A DNA stretch of 64,000 nucleotides, taken from Akkermansiaceae bacterium. Its GTDB lineage: Bacteria; Verrucomicrobiota; Verrucomicrobiia; Verrucomicrobiales; Akkermansiaceae. Location: contig CAJIZY010000013.1 of the NCBI GenBank assembly GCA_905181965.1, positions 1 through 64,000 of the forward strand. The letters run 5' to 3'. Shown piece by piece: positions 55,260-64,000 of the stretch (position 1 is the stretch's first letter; the number at the start of each line of letters is the position of its first letter). The position numbers and the translations under genes were made by a program. The notes beneath the pieces are model-generated. The model made no database searches, was not told where the DNA came from, and saw only the letters and a program-made list of their open reading frames with translations.

Positions 55260-56092
55260 ATGCCCGACCTCATGGAACGTCCTGATGGCCGCACAGTTAC
55301 TGATCTTCGCCCTATTTCCTTCACTCCCAACGTCGCCCCATCCCTGATCTACGACCGATTTCTTTCATCCCCAATATTGCCCCACACGCTTCCGGCTCGG
55401 TGCTCGTTTCCTTTGGCAACACCCGTGTAATCTGCGCAGCCACGGTAGAAGAAAACGTTCCACGCTGGATGAAGTTCCAAAACGTCGAAGGTGGCTGGGT
55501 GAGTGCCGAATATTCCATGCTCCCCTACTCCACTCACGATCGTAAGCAACGCGACATCAATCGGGGCAAGCTTGATGGTCGCTCCTCGGAAATTCAGCGC
55601 CTCATCGGCCGCTCGCTCCGCGCTGTGATTGACCTCAAAAAACTCGGGAAACGAACCATTTGGATAGATTGCGATGTCCTTCAAGCAGATGGAGGAACAC
55701 GCACCGCTTCGATAACCGGAGGATGTGTTGCAGCAGCCATCGCTATCAATGGTTTGATGTCTCAAGGAAAACTTAACGATTTCCCCCTCAAAAAACTTGT
55801 CGCAGCCGTGAGCGCGGGAATTTACAAGGGCGAAGCGATTCTCGATCTCAACTACCCTGAGGACCGTGATGCTGCCGTCGACTTTAATGTTGTTATGACT
55901 GAAAGCGGAGAATATGTCGAATTGCAGGGGAGTGGCGAAGAGGATGTCTTCACCAGCGAGCAAATGACTGCCATGCTGGACCTCGCGCGCGACGGAGTCA
56001 AAGGATTGATTGAATTGCAAAAGGAAGCCATCATCGCCGCGGATAAGGCCACCGGGGCGGATCTTGAGGGCTTGGCCGCCGCTTTTAAATAA
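55260..56092 (+). CDS. rph: Ribonuclease PH with a disrupted, duplicated N-terminal segment
   Basis: The body is canonical (SFGNTRVICAATVEENVPRW; GWVSAEYSMLPYSTHDRKQR; LQADGGTRTASITGGCVAAA). At the 5' end the sequence encodes MERPDGRTVTDLRPISFTPN-VAP in one frame, then a second copy of the same motif (DLRPISFIPNIAPHASGSVL) in another frame before joining the body. The copies differ at about 9 of 39 positions, mainly silent. RNase PH trims tRNA 3' ends using phosphate. The natural gene is presumably a fusion of the start and the second copy. Confidence 0.85.
55302..55384 (+). repeat. Diverged 39-bp duplication in rph
   Basis: Copy 1 (55302-55340) and copy 2 (55346-55384) both encode the DLRPISF-x-PN-x-AP motif of RNase PH. 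They are offset by 44 bp, so the reading frame breaks between them. The mostly synonymous differences mean they are homologues from different genomes or an old duplication, not a simple polymerase slip. Confidence 0.85.
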
Positions 56093-56118
56093 ACACCCGA
56101 AGAGCCAGATGATTTATC

Positions 56119-56146
56119 TTGCCGCGACTTAGCTGCGAAGTATCAT
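56119..56146 (+). promoter_or_regulatory. Candidate promoter of the prepilin-like gene
   Basis: TTGCCG, 16-bp spacer, TATCAT. Geometry and -35 match the candidate promoter of rpsL (TTGCCA-16-TAGAGT). About 80 bp upstream of the ATG at 56227. Confidence 0.35.
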
Positions 56147-56226
56147 TTCCCTGGAGGGGGAATTTCACGGGGATTCCTACGCCAAATAAAAACCGGAGCG
56201 TAGCCTCCAAGATTATAGACACGATA

Positions 56227-56928
56227 ATGAAACTTAAAAACACACAGAAAATGAAGGGCTTCACCTTGGTGGAGCTGCTCGTGGTGATTGCAATCATCGC
56301 GGTTCTTGCTGGAATCGCGACTCCGCTCATCCTCAAGGCTCAAAAAGCCGGTGACCGAACCAAAGCGCTCGCCAACTCGAAATCGGTTGTTGGTGGCTTG
56401 TTGAGTTTTAAAAGTGACAAAGGAGCTTACCCTTGCCGATCAACTCGCGAACTCCTCGAAGACGAAGGTATCGACTACCTTCCTCCTGGAAATGATGCAA
56501 ACGCCTACCTCGCCCAGTTGATTGCTACCGACAATATTGACACCGAAAAAGCGTTTTTCGCCCCAGGTGTCCTTGGAGCCAAAGAAGGAGACAATATCAA
56601 AGGGAGCTCAGACAAATTGCTCGCTCGTGGCGAGAATAGCTTCGCCTACATTATGGCCGAAGACGAAGCCCCCCTTACCGACACCAAAAGCTACACACCT
56701 CTTGTGATTGCTCCGATTAAGAGCGGTGGCGACAACCCCCGTTTCGATGGTGGCCCTTACGGCGACAAGTATGTTTTCGGTCTTGTCGACGGGTCATCCT
56801 CTGCGGGTGACATTGCCGAAGATGGAACTGCCAAGTCCTCCGGACGTGAAAGTTTCTTCCAGACCGGCCGGGACTCCCTCTTCGGAAACGACACTCCTGT
56901 GGTGAAGCTCCCAACTGGAATCCAGTAA
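56227..56928 (+). CDS. Prepilin-type N-terminal cleavage/methylation domain protein
   Basis: 233 residues from ATG at 56227. The class III signal KMKGFTLVELLVVIAIIAVL is followed by Lys/Gln-rich helical stem, so processing by a prepilin peptidase (G-F with E at +5) is expected. The rest is a globular Gly/Asp-rich domain (AYPCRSTRELLEDEGIDYLP). Such DUF1559-like or pseudopilin proteins are abundant in planctomycetes and verrucomicrobia and are often exported surface proteins or type II secretion pseudopilins. No secretion genes are adjacent. A terminator follows. Confidence 0.85.
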   Translation: MKLKNTQKMKGFTLVELLVVIAIIAVLAGIATPLILKAQKAGDRTKALANSKSVVGGLLSFKSDKGAYPCRSTRELLEDEGIDYLPPGNDANAYLAQLIATDNIDTEKAFFAPGVLGAKEGDNIKGSSDKLLARGENSFAYIMAEDEAPLTDTKSYTPLVIAPIKSGGDNPRFDGGPYGDKYVFGLVDGSSSAGDIAEDGTAKSSGRESFFQTGRDSLFGNDTPVVKLPTGIQ

Positions 56929-56960
56929 ACACTAGTCTAGTTTTACGACTCAATTTCTAG

Positions 56961-56988
56961 GCGGGCCTCTGCGGAGGCCCGCTTTTTT
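56961..56988 (+). terminator. Terminator after the prepilin-like gene
   Basis: Perfect 9-bp stem GCGGGCCTC/GAGGCCCGC with TGCG loop and six T. About 33 bp after the stop codon. Confidence 0.95.
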
Positions 56989-57174
56989 AGGCTTAGAACC
57001 CAATGGCTTCGTAATTCAATACTCAGGTCACAAGGCGCCTCATCTATTCTTTAATTTTCCTTGGATAACCCATTCCAGTTTCCGTAATCGAATGGGGTCG
57101 CCCTCCGAGCCCATGACTTCATCGCAAAATCCCATTTGCCCATCTCTCGACCTCTGTCATGTTAGAAAGCAACT

Positions 57175-57603
57175 ATGGAAGAGCTTACAACGCAAATCAC
57201 ACTCAACCAAGGCGCTTTCATGCCCTATCCGGTCTCGACTCTGAGTCCTAAAATCGTCCCCAACGATCTTTCCACCTTCAAATCGCGCGGTATCAGTCAA
57301 ATCGAACGCGAGCTACAACAAAAGCTTGTCCAAATGCGGGAAGAATATGTTGCCACTATCGAGCATTTTAACTGGAACAAGCTCGTCTATGAAGCCGACA
57401 TCAATTTCGAACCTATCGTCGGCGAAACCTATCACCTTTACCGTATTCGTGGTGGAAATATCCTTTCTATGATCGCTCCCGACCAGTGGCCTTACCCACA
57501 CCTCGCAAGCTTTCGGCTCAATGTAGACCGCCAATGGGAACTCATCAAAGCGAGCGTAGAAGGACGCTCGCTTTTCACTGACGAAGGGGTTACAGATCTC
57601 TAG
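57175..57603 (+). CDS. DUF2452 domain-containing protein
   Basis: 142 residues. FMPYPVSTLSPKIVPNDL and FEPIVGETYHLYRIRGGNIL-SMIAPDQWPY are the DUF2452 family pattern. Cytoplasmic, alpha-helix then beta-strands; function unknown. The stop codon is 9 bp before the lpxA start, so it is cotranscribed with lipid A biosynthesis. Confidence 0.85.
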   Translation: MEELTTQITLNQGAFMPYPVSTLSPKIVPNDLSTFKSRGISQIERELQQKLVQMREEYVATIEHFNWNKLVYEADINFEPIVGETYHLYRIRGGNILSMIAPDQWPYPHLASFRLNVDRQWELIKASVEGRSLFTDEGVTDL

Positions 57604-57611
57604 CAGTCAGC

Positions 57612-58370
57612 ATGATTCATCCAACCGCAATTGTCTCACCCCACGCAAAAATCGGAGCCAAAACCGAGATCGGCCCCTACTGTGTTATTGAAGCAAACGT
57701 CACTCTCGGCGAACGGTGTAAGCTCCACTCACACGTCGTGATTCACGGCAACAGTGAGATAGGCAAAGAAAATGAATTTTTCCCCTTTGCTGCGATCGGC
57801 ATTAAATCACAGGATCTAAAATATTCCGGAGAACCAACTGCACTCGTAATAGGAGATCGCAACGTCTTTCGTGAAAACACAACTGTCCACCGCGGAACCG
57901 AAGAAGGCTCCCCGACCCAAATTGGCTCAGATAATCTTTGCCTCGCCTACGCTCACATCGCACACGATTGCGACGTCGGCCTTGCCCCCCTCGGGGTCCT
58001 CGCTGGCCATGTTCACGTCGCGGACTACGCTATCATTTCCGGCCTCACTGCCGTCCATCAGTTCTGCAAGGTAGGAGCACATTCCATTACCGGAGGAATC
58101 TCCAAGATCGTTCAGGACATCCCACCTTTCACGATCGTCGACGGTAACCCATCCACCGTCCGCGGAATCAACCAAGTTGGCCTCCAAAGACGCGGATTTA
58201 GTGAAGAAGACATCCGAGCTCTACGAACTGCCTACAAAAAACTTTTTCTCAAGAAAGAGAGCAATCTTACTAAAGCAATTAAGACTCTCGATCCAGCAGT
58301 TGCGAACAATGAGAAAGTTTGTCAACTTCTTACCTTTATCGAAAACTCAAAACGCGGGGTCATCCGCTAG
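57612..58370 (+). CDS. lpxA: UDP-N-acetylglucosamine acyltransferase
   Basis: 252 residues. Left-handed parallel beta-helix with hexapeptide repeats starting IHPTAIVSPHAKIGAKTEIG; the catalytic histidine is in LAYAHIAHDCDVG, and KVGAHSITGGISKIVQDIPP and NPSTVRGINQVGLQRRGFSE are family elements. It carries out the first step of lipid A synthesis, which shows an LPS-bearing outer membrane. Its stop codon overlaps that of pfkA on the other strand. Confidence 0.95.
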   Translation: MIHPTAIVSPHAKIGAKTEIGPYCVIEANVTLGERCKLHSHVVIHGNSEIGKENEFFPFAAIGIKSQDLKYSGEPTALVIGDRNVFRENTTVHRGTEEGSPTQIGSDNLCLAYAHIAHDCDVGLAPLGVLAGHVHVADYAIISGLTAVHQFCKVGAHSITGGISKIVQDIPPFTIVDGNPSTVRGINQVGLQRRGFSEEDIRALRTAYKKLFLKKESNLTKAIKTLDPAVANNEKVCQLLTFIENSKRGVIR

Positions 58371-59328
58371 CAACTCAATTCGCGAACCAACTCAAGCAAA
58401 CTGGCCTCACATTCATGCTTGGTATCAGAAATCTGATAGATTGAGGAACTGCCAAACCGCCCATTCCTGAAAGTCACGACCCGGTTGGTATCGCCAGCTA
58501 GCAGGTGATCAACAGCGGCAACTGCAAACTTATAGGCCATAATCCGATCATAAACTGTCGGGGAACCACCTCGCTGAACATGTCCTAAAACGGTTAGACG
58601 GGCATCCATATCCAAAAAGTCGCCCATCCATCGAGTTAAGGGTTCGGCCATACCAGTTCCTTCCGCAACAATCCCTAAAATATAGCGTTTTCCAGCTGCT
58701 CGTTGTTGCCGCAATCGTTCGCCAACCGCATCGAGATCATACTTAATCTCCGGAACCAGACAAACTTCCGCACCATTTGCAAGCGCGCTTACCATCGCGA
58801 GATACCCACAGTCACGTCCCATCGTCTCGATTACAAATGCCCTCGAAAAGGAAGACGCAGTATCACGAATACTATCCACACTTGAGCGAATCATATTGAG
58901 TGCGGTGTCAACTCCAAGGCAGTAATCTGTCCCCGAAATATCGTTATCAATCGTCGCAGGAATACCGGCAAACGGCACCTTGAAATCGACGTAGAATTGG
59001 TTTAGAGCGTTGAAGGAACCATCTCCACCAATAATGATAAGTTTTGAAATCCCAATTCTAAAAAAATTATCAAAAGCTTGCTTTAATCAAAATGCTGCAA
59101 AAACAGCTAATCAATTAGTTGTTATTGTTGTAAGAAAAGATAGAGCATACCACTGAGACGCTCAGGCGTGGCCTCTTTGATCCACCCCTCAATCAAGCCT
59201 CTCAAACCCCATTCAACCAGGTAAGGAACCATCCCTTTTTTGCGGGCATAATCAGCAGCCGATTTCACCGCGGGATTCATCCCCGCAGCATCTCCGCCGG
59301 AAGTCAGGATTGCAATTTTCTCACTCAA
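58367..59328 (-). pseudogene. pfkA: 6-phosphofructokinase, interrupted by an AT-rich segment
   Basis: The N-terminal half (59122-59328) has MSEKIAILTSGGDAAGMNPA and ends RLSGMLY. The C-terminal half has SKLIIIGGDGSFNALNQFYV, PATIDNDISGTDYCLGVDTA (catalytic TIDND), ETMGRDCGYLAM and GHVQRGGSPTVYDRIM. The RGGT-type segment that should follow GMLY is replaced by about 75 bp of AT-rich sequence with stop codons. Both halves are intact on their own, so a chimeric assembly or an insertion/deletion is more likely than slow decay. Confidence 0.8.
59068..59144. other. AT-rich foreign-looking segment inside pfkA
   Basis: About 27% GC against about 47% around it. On the + strand it reads as an open frame (ACFNQNAAKTANQLVVIVVR, then KDRAY) with AT-ending codons, which looks like protein-coding sequence from a low-GC organism. 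I could not place the protein. It replaces rather than simply interrupts the corresponding pfkA stretch. Confidence 0.55.
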
Positions 59329-59361
59329 GATGGAGTTGCAATATCACAGATATTAGTGATC

Positions 59362-61353
59362 TCAAGCCCGGTGCCCAAAATCGATCCCCAAAACACAGAG
59401 ATCATCCTCAAAAACCTTTTCAGCTGCAAAATTAACAGCGGCGTTCACTACCCGGTCGATCGCGTCCATCGTTCGATCCCCACTCTGAAGCGCCTCACAC
59501 ATTCTGGCTACGCCAAACTCCTGTCCATCAACACCCAGAACCTCAAAAAGACCATCAGTAAAAGTCCAAATACCATCCAGAGATTCTACGGGAAGACACA
59601 TTTCCGGAAATTTAAACTCTGGGACCATCCCCAGTCCAGGACCTTGAGCCTCAGATTCCAATTCTAAAATTTCAATCACTCCATTCCGACTCACAATGGG
59701 ATTCGGGTGACCGGCTGAAGCGATTTTCAGCTCACCACGTTCTAAGTCCACATAACCATAAATTGCGGTCGCAAAAATCAATTGACTAGTTCTTTCGAGT
59801 AGGTGGGACAATCCGTCGTTCAACCCCTCCAAAAACGCCCCTGGCTGATCTCCCAGAGTCTCTCCCTGCTTTTCAAGTAAACCACGCAACATCGAAACAA
59901 TCAGTGCCGAACGCACGCCGTGCCCCATAACGTCACAAACAAAAAACCCCGCCTTACCTTCACCCAGTGGAATCACCTCAAAAAAGTCTCCTGCTAGATG
60001 AGAAGCCGGTTGATGACGATGATGGAAGTCCGCGGTCCGCCCACTTTCACGACACGCAATAGACGGAATTACACTAGGCAAAGCCGCCTGCTGAATCTCG
60101 CGCGCCAACCCCAACTGCTCTTCAAGAGCATCATTCTGACGTCCCAAAATCCTTGTGATGTTTTCAAGCTGTTGCTTTGTTTCAATCAACTTAGTCACGT
60201 CCGAAGAAACTCCAAAAATTCCCCGTAAGGTTCCGTCCGGCAAATACCACGGATATTTTGAAGACACAGCCCAAGAAACATGGTCATCCTTCCAAGATAT
60301 TTCTTCGAGCTTCCTCACCACAGGCTTACCGGTAGCCATGATTTCCCGTTCATCCTTGATCATTATTGTTGGTAAAAAAAGTGACTATCACTTTTCCTTG
60401 GTAATCTGTTTAGATTTAGCTCCCACAAGGTCCGCCATTCTTTGGTTCACCAAAACGAAGTTTGAATCCAAGTCTTTAAAGTAAACAAACACCGGCATAT
60501 TATCAATTACTAGTCGAAGAAGGTGGCGTTCTTCACTAATTTCCTGATTAACCACTCTCAATTTCTCCGCAATCTGCTCGAGGTTCCGCTCAGTTTCGAT
60601 TAGCTCAGTCACATCATGAGTTAGACCAAAAGTTCCAAGTAACTCTCCGTTCAATCCCCGCCACACTTTCTTGGTCACCAAACTCCACGACTCATGCCCG
60701 TCCCCCCAGATCTCATGCTCCAACTTCTCCTCCTGACCAACCTCCGTCTCCATAATTTCAAGCTCTCGGGCCCGCGAGAAATCAGCATGCTCCTTTTCAA
60801 AGAAATCGTGATCCCTTTTCCCGATCAAATTCGCAATCGTTCCAGCTCCCACGCGTTGAGCCGTTGACCGATTTGCCCGCATAAAGCGGGAATCTTTGTC
60901 CTTAAAATAAACATTAATAGGAACCCGATCTAAAATCAAATCGATCATCTTGCGTTCCTCGGCCAGGGCCTTCTCCGCAAAGCGTCGCTTTGAAATATCG
61001 ATTAGGCTTCCTACCAAGCGCCTCAAGGTTCCATCGTCATCCCGCAATGGCAAAGCCCTTGCTCTAAACCATTTCCACTCACCCGAATTTGTGCGAATTC
61101 TTGCCTCATCTGCAAATAACTTCCCACCCCGATACAGGACTCGATTTAGCTTCCGAGTCAACCGCGCTAAATCTTCGGGATGCACGTGTTTTCCCGGTTC
61201 TTCTAAGATGTTTGGCGCCCCAAAACGCCCATAACCCAAAAATCCAAGCAGACGATTAGAATAGTAAATCTCCCCCGTCTGAAGATCCCAATCAAGAATC
61301 CCTTCATTCGAAGCCTTGAGAGCCAAATCAAGTCTCTCCTCTTCCAAACTCAT
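59362..61353 (-). CDS. PAS-PAS-PAS-SpoIIE protein phosphatase (active site intact), frameshifted in the middle
   Basis: ATG at 61353 overlaps the stop of the upstream paralogue (ATGA). Three PAS domains (GILDWDLQTGEIYYSNRLLG; LDRVPINVYFKDKDSRFMRA; IDNMPVFVYFKDLDSNFVLV) precede a SpoIIE/PP2C domain with metal ligands AGDFFE, CDVMGHGVRSALI, FTDGLFE and EDDLCVL. The frame is broken at 60364-60400: GG, AAAA and a seven-T run have each lost a base, and their sum is three, so the frame resumes. Real length is about 664 residues, equal to the paralogue. It would dephosphorylate a partner such as an anti-sigma antagonist in response to PAS input. Confidence 0.85.
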
Positions 61354-63341
61354 CTCGTGATCTCCCATCCCAACAAACAAATTGCATTTTCAAATTCCGG
61401 ATTCTCTCCAAAACCCTTTACTGCTTCTACAAGCCTCTCCATTACGCGATCTAAATCACCACCACGCTCAACCTCTTCTAGCATCCGCGTTACCCCGAAC
61501 TGCTCACCTTCGAGGTTACTCGTATTCTGGAATCCCTCGGTAAAACAAATTAACCTCCGAAAGCCTGACAACGGCGCCGAAACCGTTCCATAGCTATTAT
61601 TCTCAGCAATGCCCAAAGCCGGCCCGCAAGCATGAACCGGCGGCACGAGCTGACGAACCCCATCATCAAAAACAGCAATCGGATTCACATGTCCAGCGAT
61701 CGAAAGTTGAATCTCTCCTTTCGTCAAATCCACTAACCCATAAAACGCTGTTACCTTAGTTTTATGCCCCGAGCCCAGCAATAGGTGAGACAATCCCACG
61801 TTTATCCCCGTCAAAAAATTCCCTGCGTCTCCGGCTGAGGCAATCTCCTTCTCGATCAATCCTCGTAACATAGAAACAATTAAGGCCGAACGTACTCCCC
61901 TATCAAAAACCTCACCCATTAAAAAACCAACCCGATCCGGAGCAAGAGGTAGGACCTCAAAAAACTCTCCCGTCAACAGGCGAGCTGGCTCATAAAGACG
62001 AAAAAATTTCATGGCCGCTCCACCACCCAAAACTGTCGGGAATGTGTCAGGCAAAAGCGCCTGCTGAACTTCCCGCGCTAACTCTAATTCTTCGGCCATC
62101 TCCCGATTTTTTCTTTCGTAGGTTGCAGCGAGCTTCCGGAGATCCGCCTGCGCCTGCATCAAATCAGAAATGTCGCTTGAGACCCCAAAAGTCCCCACTA
62201 TATCTCCCTCACTGTCACGCCAGGGATACTTTGATGTCATCACCCAAGTCTCCTTTTCTCCTCCCCAAATCTCTTTCTCAATCTCCCCCGAGATTGCCAC
62301 ACCCAATTCCATGATCTGTTTCTCATCGGCTTCAGTCTTCCTCCAGTGCTCTTTGGAAAAAATATCCCGGTCCGACTTATCATAAAGCTCCTCCGGACAG
62401 CTGAACCCAAACCACTCTGCAATCGCCTGATTCGCGATCACAAATTCATGATCACGGTTTTTAAAGTAAACGTGCAAAGGCACACTATCAATAACAAGGC
62501 GCAGCCTTTCTCGTTCCTCTTCGATTAAATGATTTTGTGCATTAAGTTGCGAGGTCACCTTTTCCTGGGCTTCACGGGTCCTTATCAATTTAGAAATATC
62601 AATAGTTACTCCGAAAGTTCCCCTCACTTGGCCATCATGGCCGGTCCATGCATGCTTCGTACTCTTAACCCATGTGTCTTCGCGATCGTTCCACTTCTCA
62701 TGCTCCGTCAAATCCTCGACACCACCACCCGAAGCCATGATTTCCTTCTCAACCAACCGAGCATTTCTTGCGTGTTCATCGCTGAAAAAATCAGCATCTG
62801 ATTTACCAATCAAATCCTTTGCTGAACTCAAACCCATCTTTTGGGCTGTCGGTAAGTTCGCCATCACAAAGCGAGACTCCTGATCTTTCAAATACACATT
62901 CATGGGAATGTTATCCAGCAGGGTTTCGATGAGGTGTCTCTCCTCTGCTAGCTGCCTTTCCGCCTCCTTACGTTTCGAAATATCGATCAAGCTACCTGCG
63001 ATTCGCGTCACCTTCCCAAGTCCATCCCGCACCGGCGTCCCCCGAACCCGGAAAGACTTCCAGTCACCCCTTTTGGTTTTCACCCTTGGCTCTACTGCAA
63101 ACAAATCCTCGCCCTCCTGTAAAACTCGACGCAGAGCTTCATCCACCGCAGCCACCGAGGGCAGATCCATGTGCTCTCCACGGTCCTGAAAAAAGTTTGG
63201 CATCTCGCTCTTGCGATACCCCATAAATCGACACATCCGCGGAGAATAATAGATGGTGCCTTTCACAAGGTCCCAGTCCCAGATACCCTCTCGCGAGGCT
63301 TGGAGCACCACCTGCAGCCGGTTTTCTTTCCAACTTGCCAT
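61350..63341 (-). CDS. PAS-PAS-PAS-SpoIIE-like protein with degenerate phosphatase site
   Basis: 663 residues with three PAS domains (GIWDWDLVKGTIYYSPRMCR; LLDNIPMNVYLKDQESRFVM; VIDSVPLHVYFKNRDHEFVI) and a C-terminal SpoIIE fold. The metal ligands are all changed compared with the paralogue: the GD of GDFFE becomes GEFFE, DVMGHG becomes EVFDRG, TDG becomes TEG and the final DD pair becomes NA. Catalysis by the usual mechanism is not expected, so a regulatory or binding role is likely. The stop codon overlaps the start of the active paralogue, so both are made from one transcript. Confidence 0.88.
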   Translation of the reverse strand: MASWKENRLQVVLQASREGIWDWDLVKGTIYYSPRMCRFMGYRKSEMPNFFQDRGEHMDLPSVAAVDEALRRVLQEGEDLFAVEPRVKTKRGDWKSFRVRGTPVRDGLGKVTRIAGSLIDISKRKEAERQLAEERHLIETLLDNIPMNVYLKDQESRFVMANLPTAQKMGLSSAKDLIGKSDADFFSDEHARNARLVEKEIMASGGGVEDLTEHEKWNDREDTWVKSTKHAWTGHDGQVRGTFGVTIDISKLIRTREAQEKVTSQLNAQNHLIEEERERLRLVIDSVPLHVYFKNRDHEFVIANQAIAEWFGFSCPEELYDKSDRDIFSKEHWRKTEADEKQIMELGVAISGEIEKEIWGGEKETWVMTSKYPWRDSEGDIVGTFGVSSDISDLMQAQADLRKLAATYERKNREMAEELELAREVQQALLPDTFPTVLGGGAAMKFFRLYEPARLLTGEFFEVLPLAPDRVGFLMGEVFDRGVRSALIVSMLRGLIEKEIASAGDAGNFLTGINVGLSHLLLGSGHKTKVTAFYGLVDLTKGEIQLSIAGHVNPIAVFDDGVRQLVPPVHACGPALGIAENNSYGTVSAPLSGFRRLICFTEGFQNTSNLEGEQFGVTRMLEEVERGGDLDRVMERLVEAVKGFGENPEFENAICLLGWEITR

Positions 63342-63405
63342 CCTTTACTTGAAAGGGAACACCACTTATCCCTTAGCCTCAACGCAAAAGATAATAAACT
63401 CGAAA

Positions 63406-64000
63406 TCAATCGAGGAATTTTCCGGGATTTAGAATACCCTTGGGATCAAAAGCATTCTTAACCGTATGGTGTGCCGCAAAAGCTACCTCTCCGAGGGCAT
63501 CCTTAATCCATGGTTTTTTAGCCAATCCGACCCCATGTTCTCCCGTAATTACCCCTCCGTTTTCGAGCACCCAAGTGAAGAGAACATCTAAGGCCGAGTC
63601 CGCTTTCTCCCGAACCACCGGATCATCATAATCCTCCACCATTAAGTTTGTATGAATATTACCATCACCAGCATGACCAAAGCAGGCCACCGGAATCCCC
63701 GTCTTTTTTTCGAGTCCCGCCGCAAAAGCAGCCAACTCCACTAATTTGGACCGCGGCCGCCTCCTCTTGCTGAGCGAGCAGCGTGTTTCTCTGCGCCAAC
63801 AGATCAGCGTTGTGCGCCCGGCGCATGAGCCGCTCCAGGCGCTCCATGAAATTCGCTCGATAAGGCAAGAAAAAAATTAAGCACCTCTTCCAACTCTTTC
63901 AATTCACTCGCAACAGCCTTGGCTCGACCGTCGATCTCCACAATCAAATGAGCCTTACCCGGACGTAACGAGCCCTCTCCCAAATAAGCTCGCGCAGCTT
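63406..64000 (-). pseudogene. FAD-linked oxidase, glycolate oxidase GlcD-like, interrupted and cut by window edge
   Basis: Read on the minus strand from the window edge: LGEGSLRPGKAHLIVEIDGR and AVASELKELEEVLN are GlcD-like, then about 110 bp of unrelated sequence follow, and the C-terminal part resumes with VELAAFAAGLEKKTGIPVAC, FGHAGDGNIHTNLM and ITGEHGVGLAKKPWIKDALG to the stop at 63406. Roughly 80 residues, including the PRRG/VPR region, are missing. GlcD oxidises glycolate or D-lactate with FAD. Likely a chimeric junction rather than a natural pseudogene. Confidence 0.75.
63754..63865. other. GC-rich foreign-looking segment inside the glcD-like gene
   Basis: About 63% GC against about 46% in the flanks, beginning with a NotI-type GCGGCCGC. 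Reading frames are open on both strands (minus: RLERLMRRAHNADLLAQRNT; plus: LSEQRVSLRQQISVVRPAHE), with high-GC codon use as in a proteobacterial coding region. It is not adaptor-like along its length. Origin unknown. Confidence 0.55.

Noticed and set aside
63754-63760. Cloning adaptor or vector sequence suggested by the NotI site in glcD
   Set aside because: The rest of the segment reads like coding sequence in high-GC codon use, and no known vector pattern is recognised.

Overview
The window looks like a chromosomal segment of a Gram-negative bacterium of the Planctomycetes-Verrucomicrobia-Chlamydiae group, most likely a marine Verrucomicrobium. The grounds are a MoxR/DUF58/vWA (Bat-type) operon, a large CCPTR-type sulfatase, a Gfo/Idh/MocA oxidoreductase beside a sugar-phosphate isomerase-like protein, a plant-like glycogen branching enzyme, cytochrome b562-like and prepilin-type proteins, and lpxA (lipid A). 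Base composition is near 50% GC. No rRNA, tRNA, CRISPR array, insertion sequence or prophage was seen. The taxonomic call is inference from gene content.

Layout. 1-10.8 kb (+): a Bat/aerotolerance-like operon (MoxR ATPase, DUF58, membrane protein, two vWA proteins), interrupted by a (-) esterase and a flavin reductase-like gene, then a TPR protein and a 1254-residue membrane-anchored protein. 10.9-16.7 kb (+): membrane fusion protein, flavin reductase-family protein, PEP-hydrolase-like TIM barrel, TspO, sulfatase. 16.9-33.8 kb (-): one long translation cluster reading rpsL-rpsG-fusA-rpsJ-rplC-rplD-rplW-rplB-rpsS-[secreted coiled-coil protein]-rplV-rpsC-rplP-rpmC-rpsQ-rplN-rplX-rplE-rpsH-rplF-rplR-rpsE-rplO-[lipoprotein]-secY-adk-map. 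tuf, rpsN and rpmD are missing from their usual places; rpsN lies at 55 kb. 34-50 kb: cytochrome b562-like protein, HAD phosphatase, MlaE, pyruvate dehydrogenase E1 alpha and beta, methyltransferase, glgB, an HExxH membrane protein, a thioredoxin-like protein with TGA at its redox motif, isomerase, oxidoreductase, small unknown genes, pyruvate dehydrogenase E2 and an RluE-like synthase. 50-64 kb: a radical-SAM/UdgX DNA-repair pair, a CNNM-type protein, FmdB, rpsN, RNase PH, a prepilin-like protein, DUF2452, lpxA, pfkA, two tandem PAS-PAS-PAS-SpoIIE genes and a glcD fragment.

Two features run through the whole window. First, at least eight well-conserved genes carry small indels, many explained by loss of one or two bases in a homopolymer (rplB, rplV, cytochrome b562, radical SAM, first PAS-SpoIIE gene), and rpsJ, which must work in the cell, is also broken. 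Residual read error is the simplest explanation. Second, three genes (pfkA, rph, glcD) contain short segments of different base composition or a diverged duplicate, which looks like chimeric assembly. Any claim resting on a single stop codon, including the two in-frame TGA codons described below, should be read with that in mind.

The most biologically interesting points are a degenerate PP2C-type phosphatase translationally coupled to an intact paralogue, RG-rich tails on ribosomal proteins S3 and S5, envelope-protein genes embedded in the ribosomal operon, and a possible selenocysteine thioredoxin.
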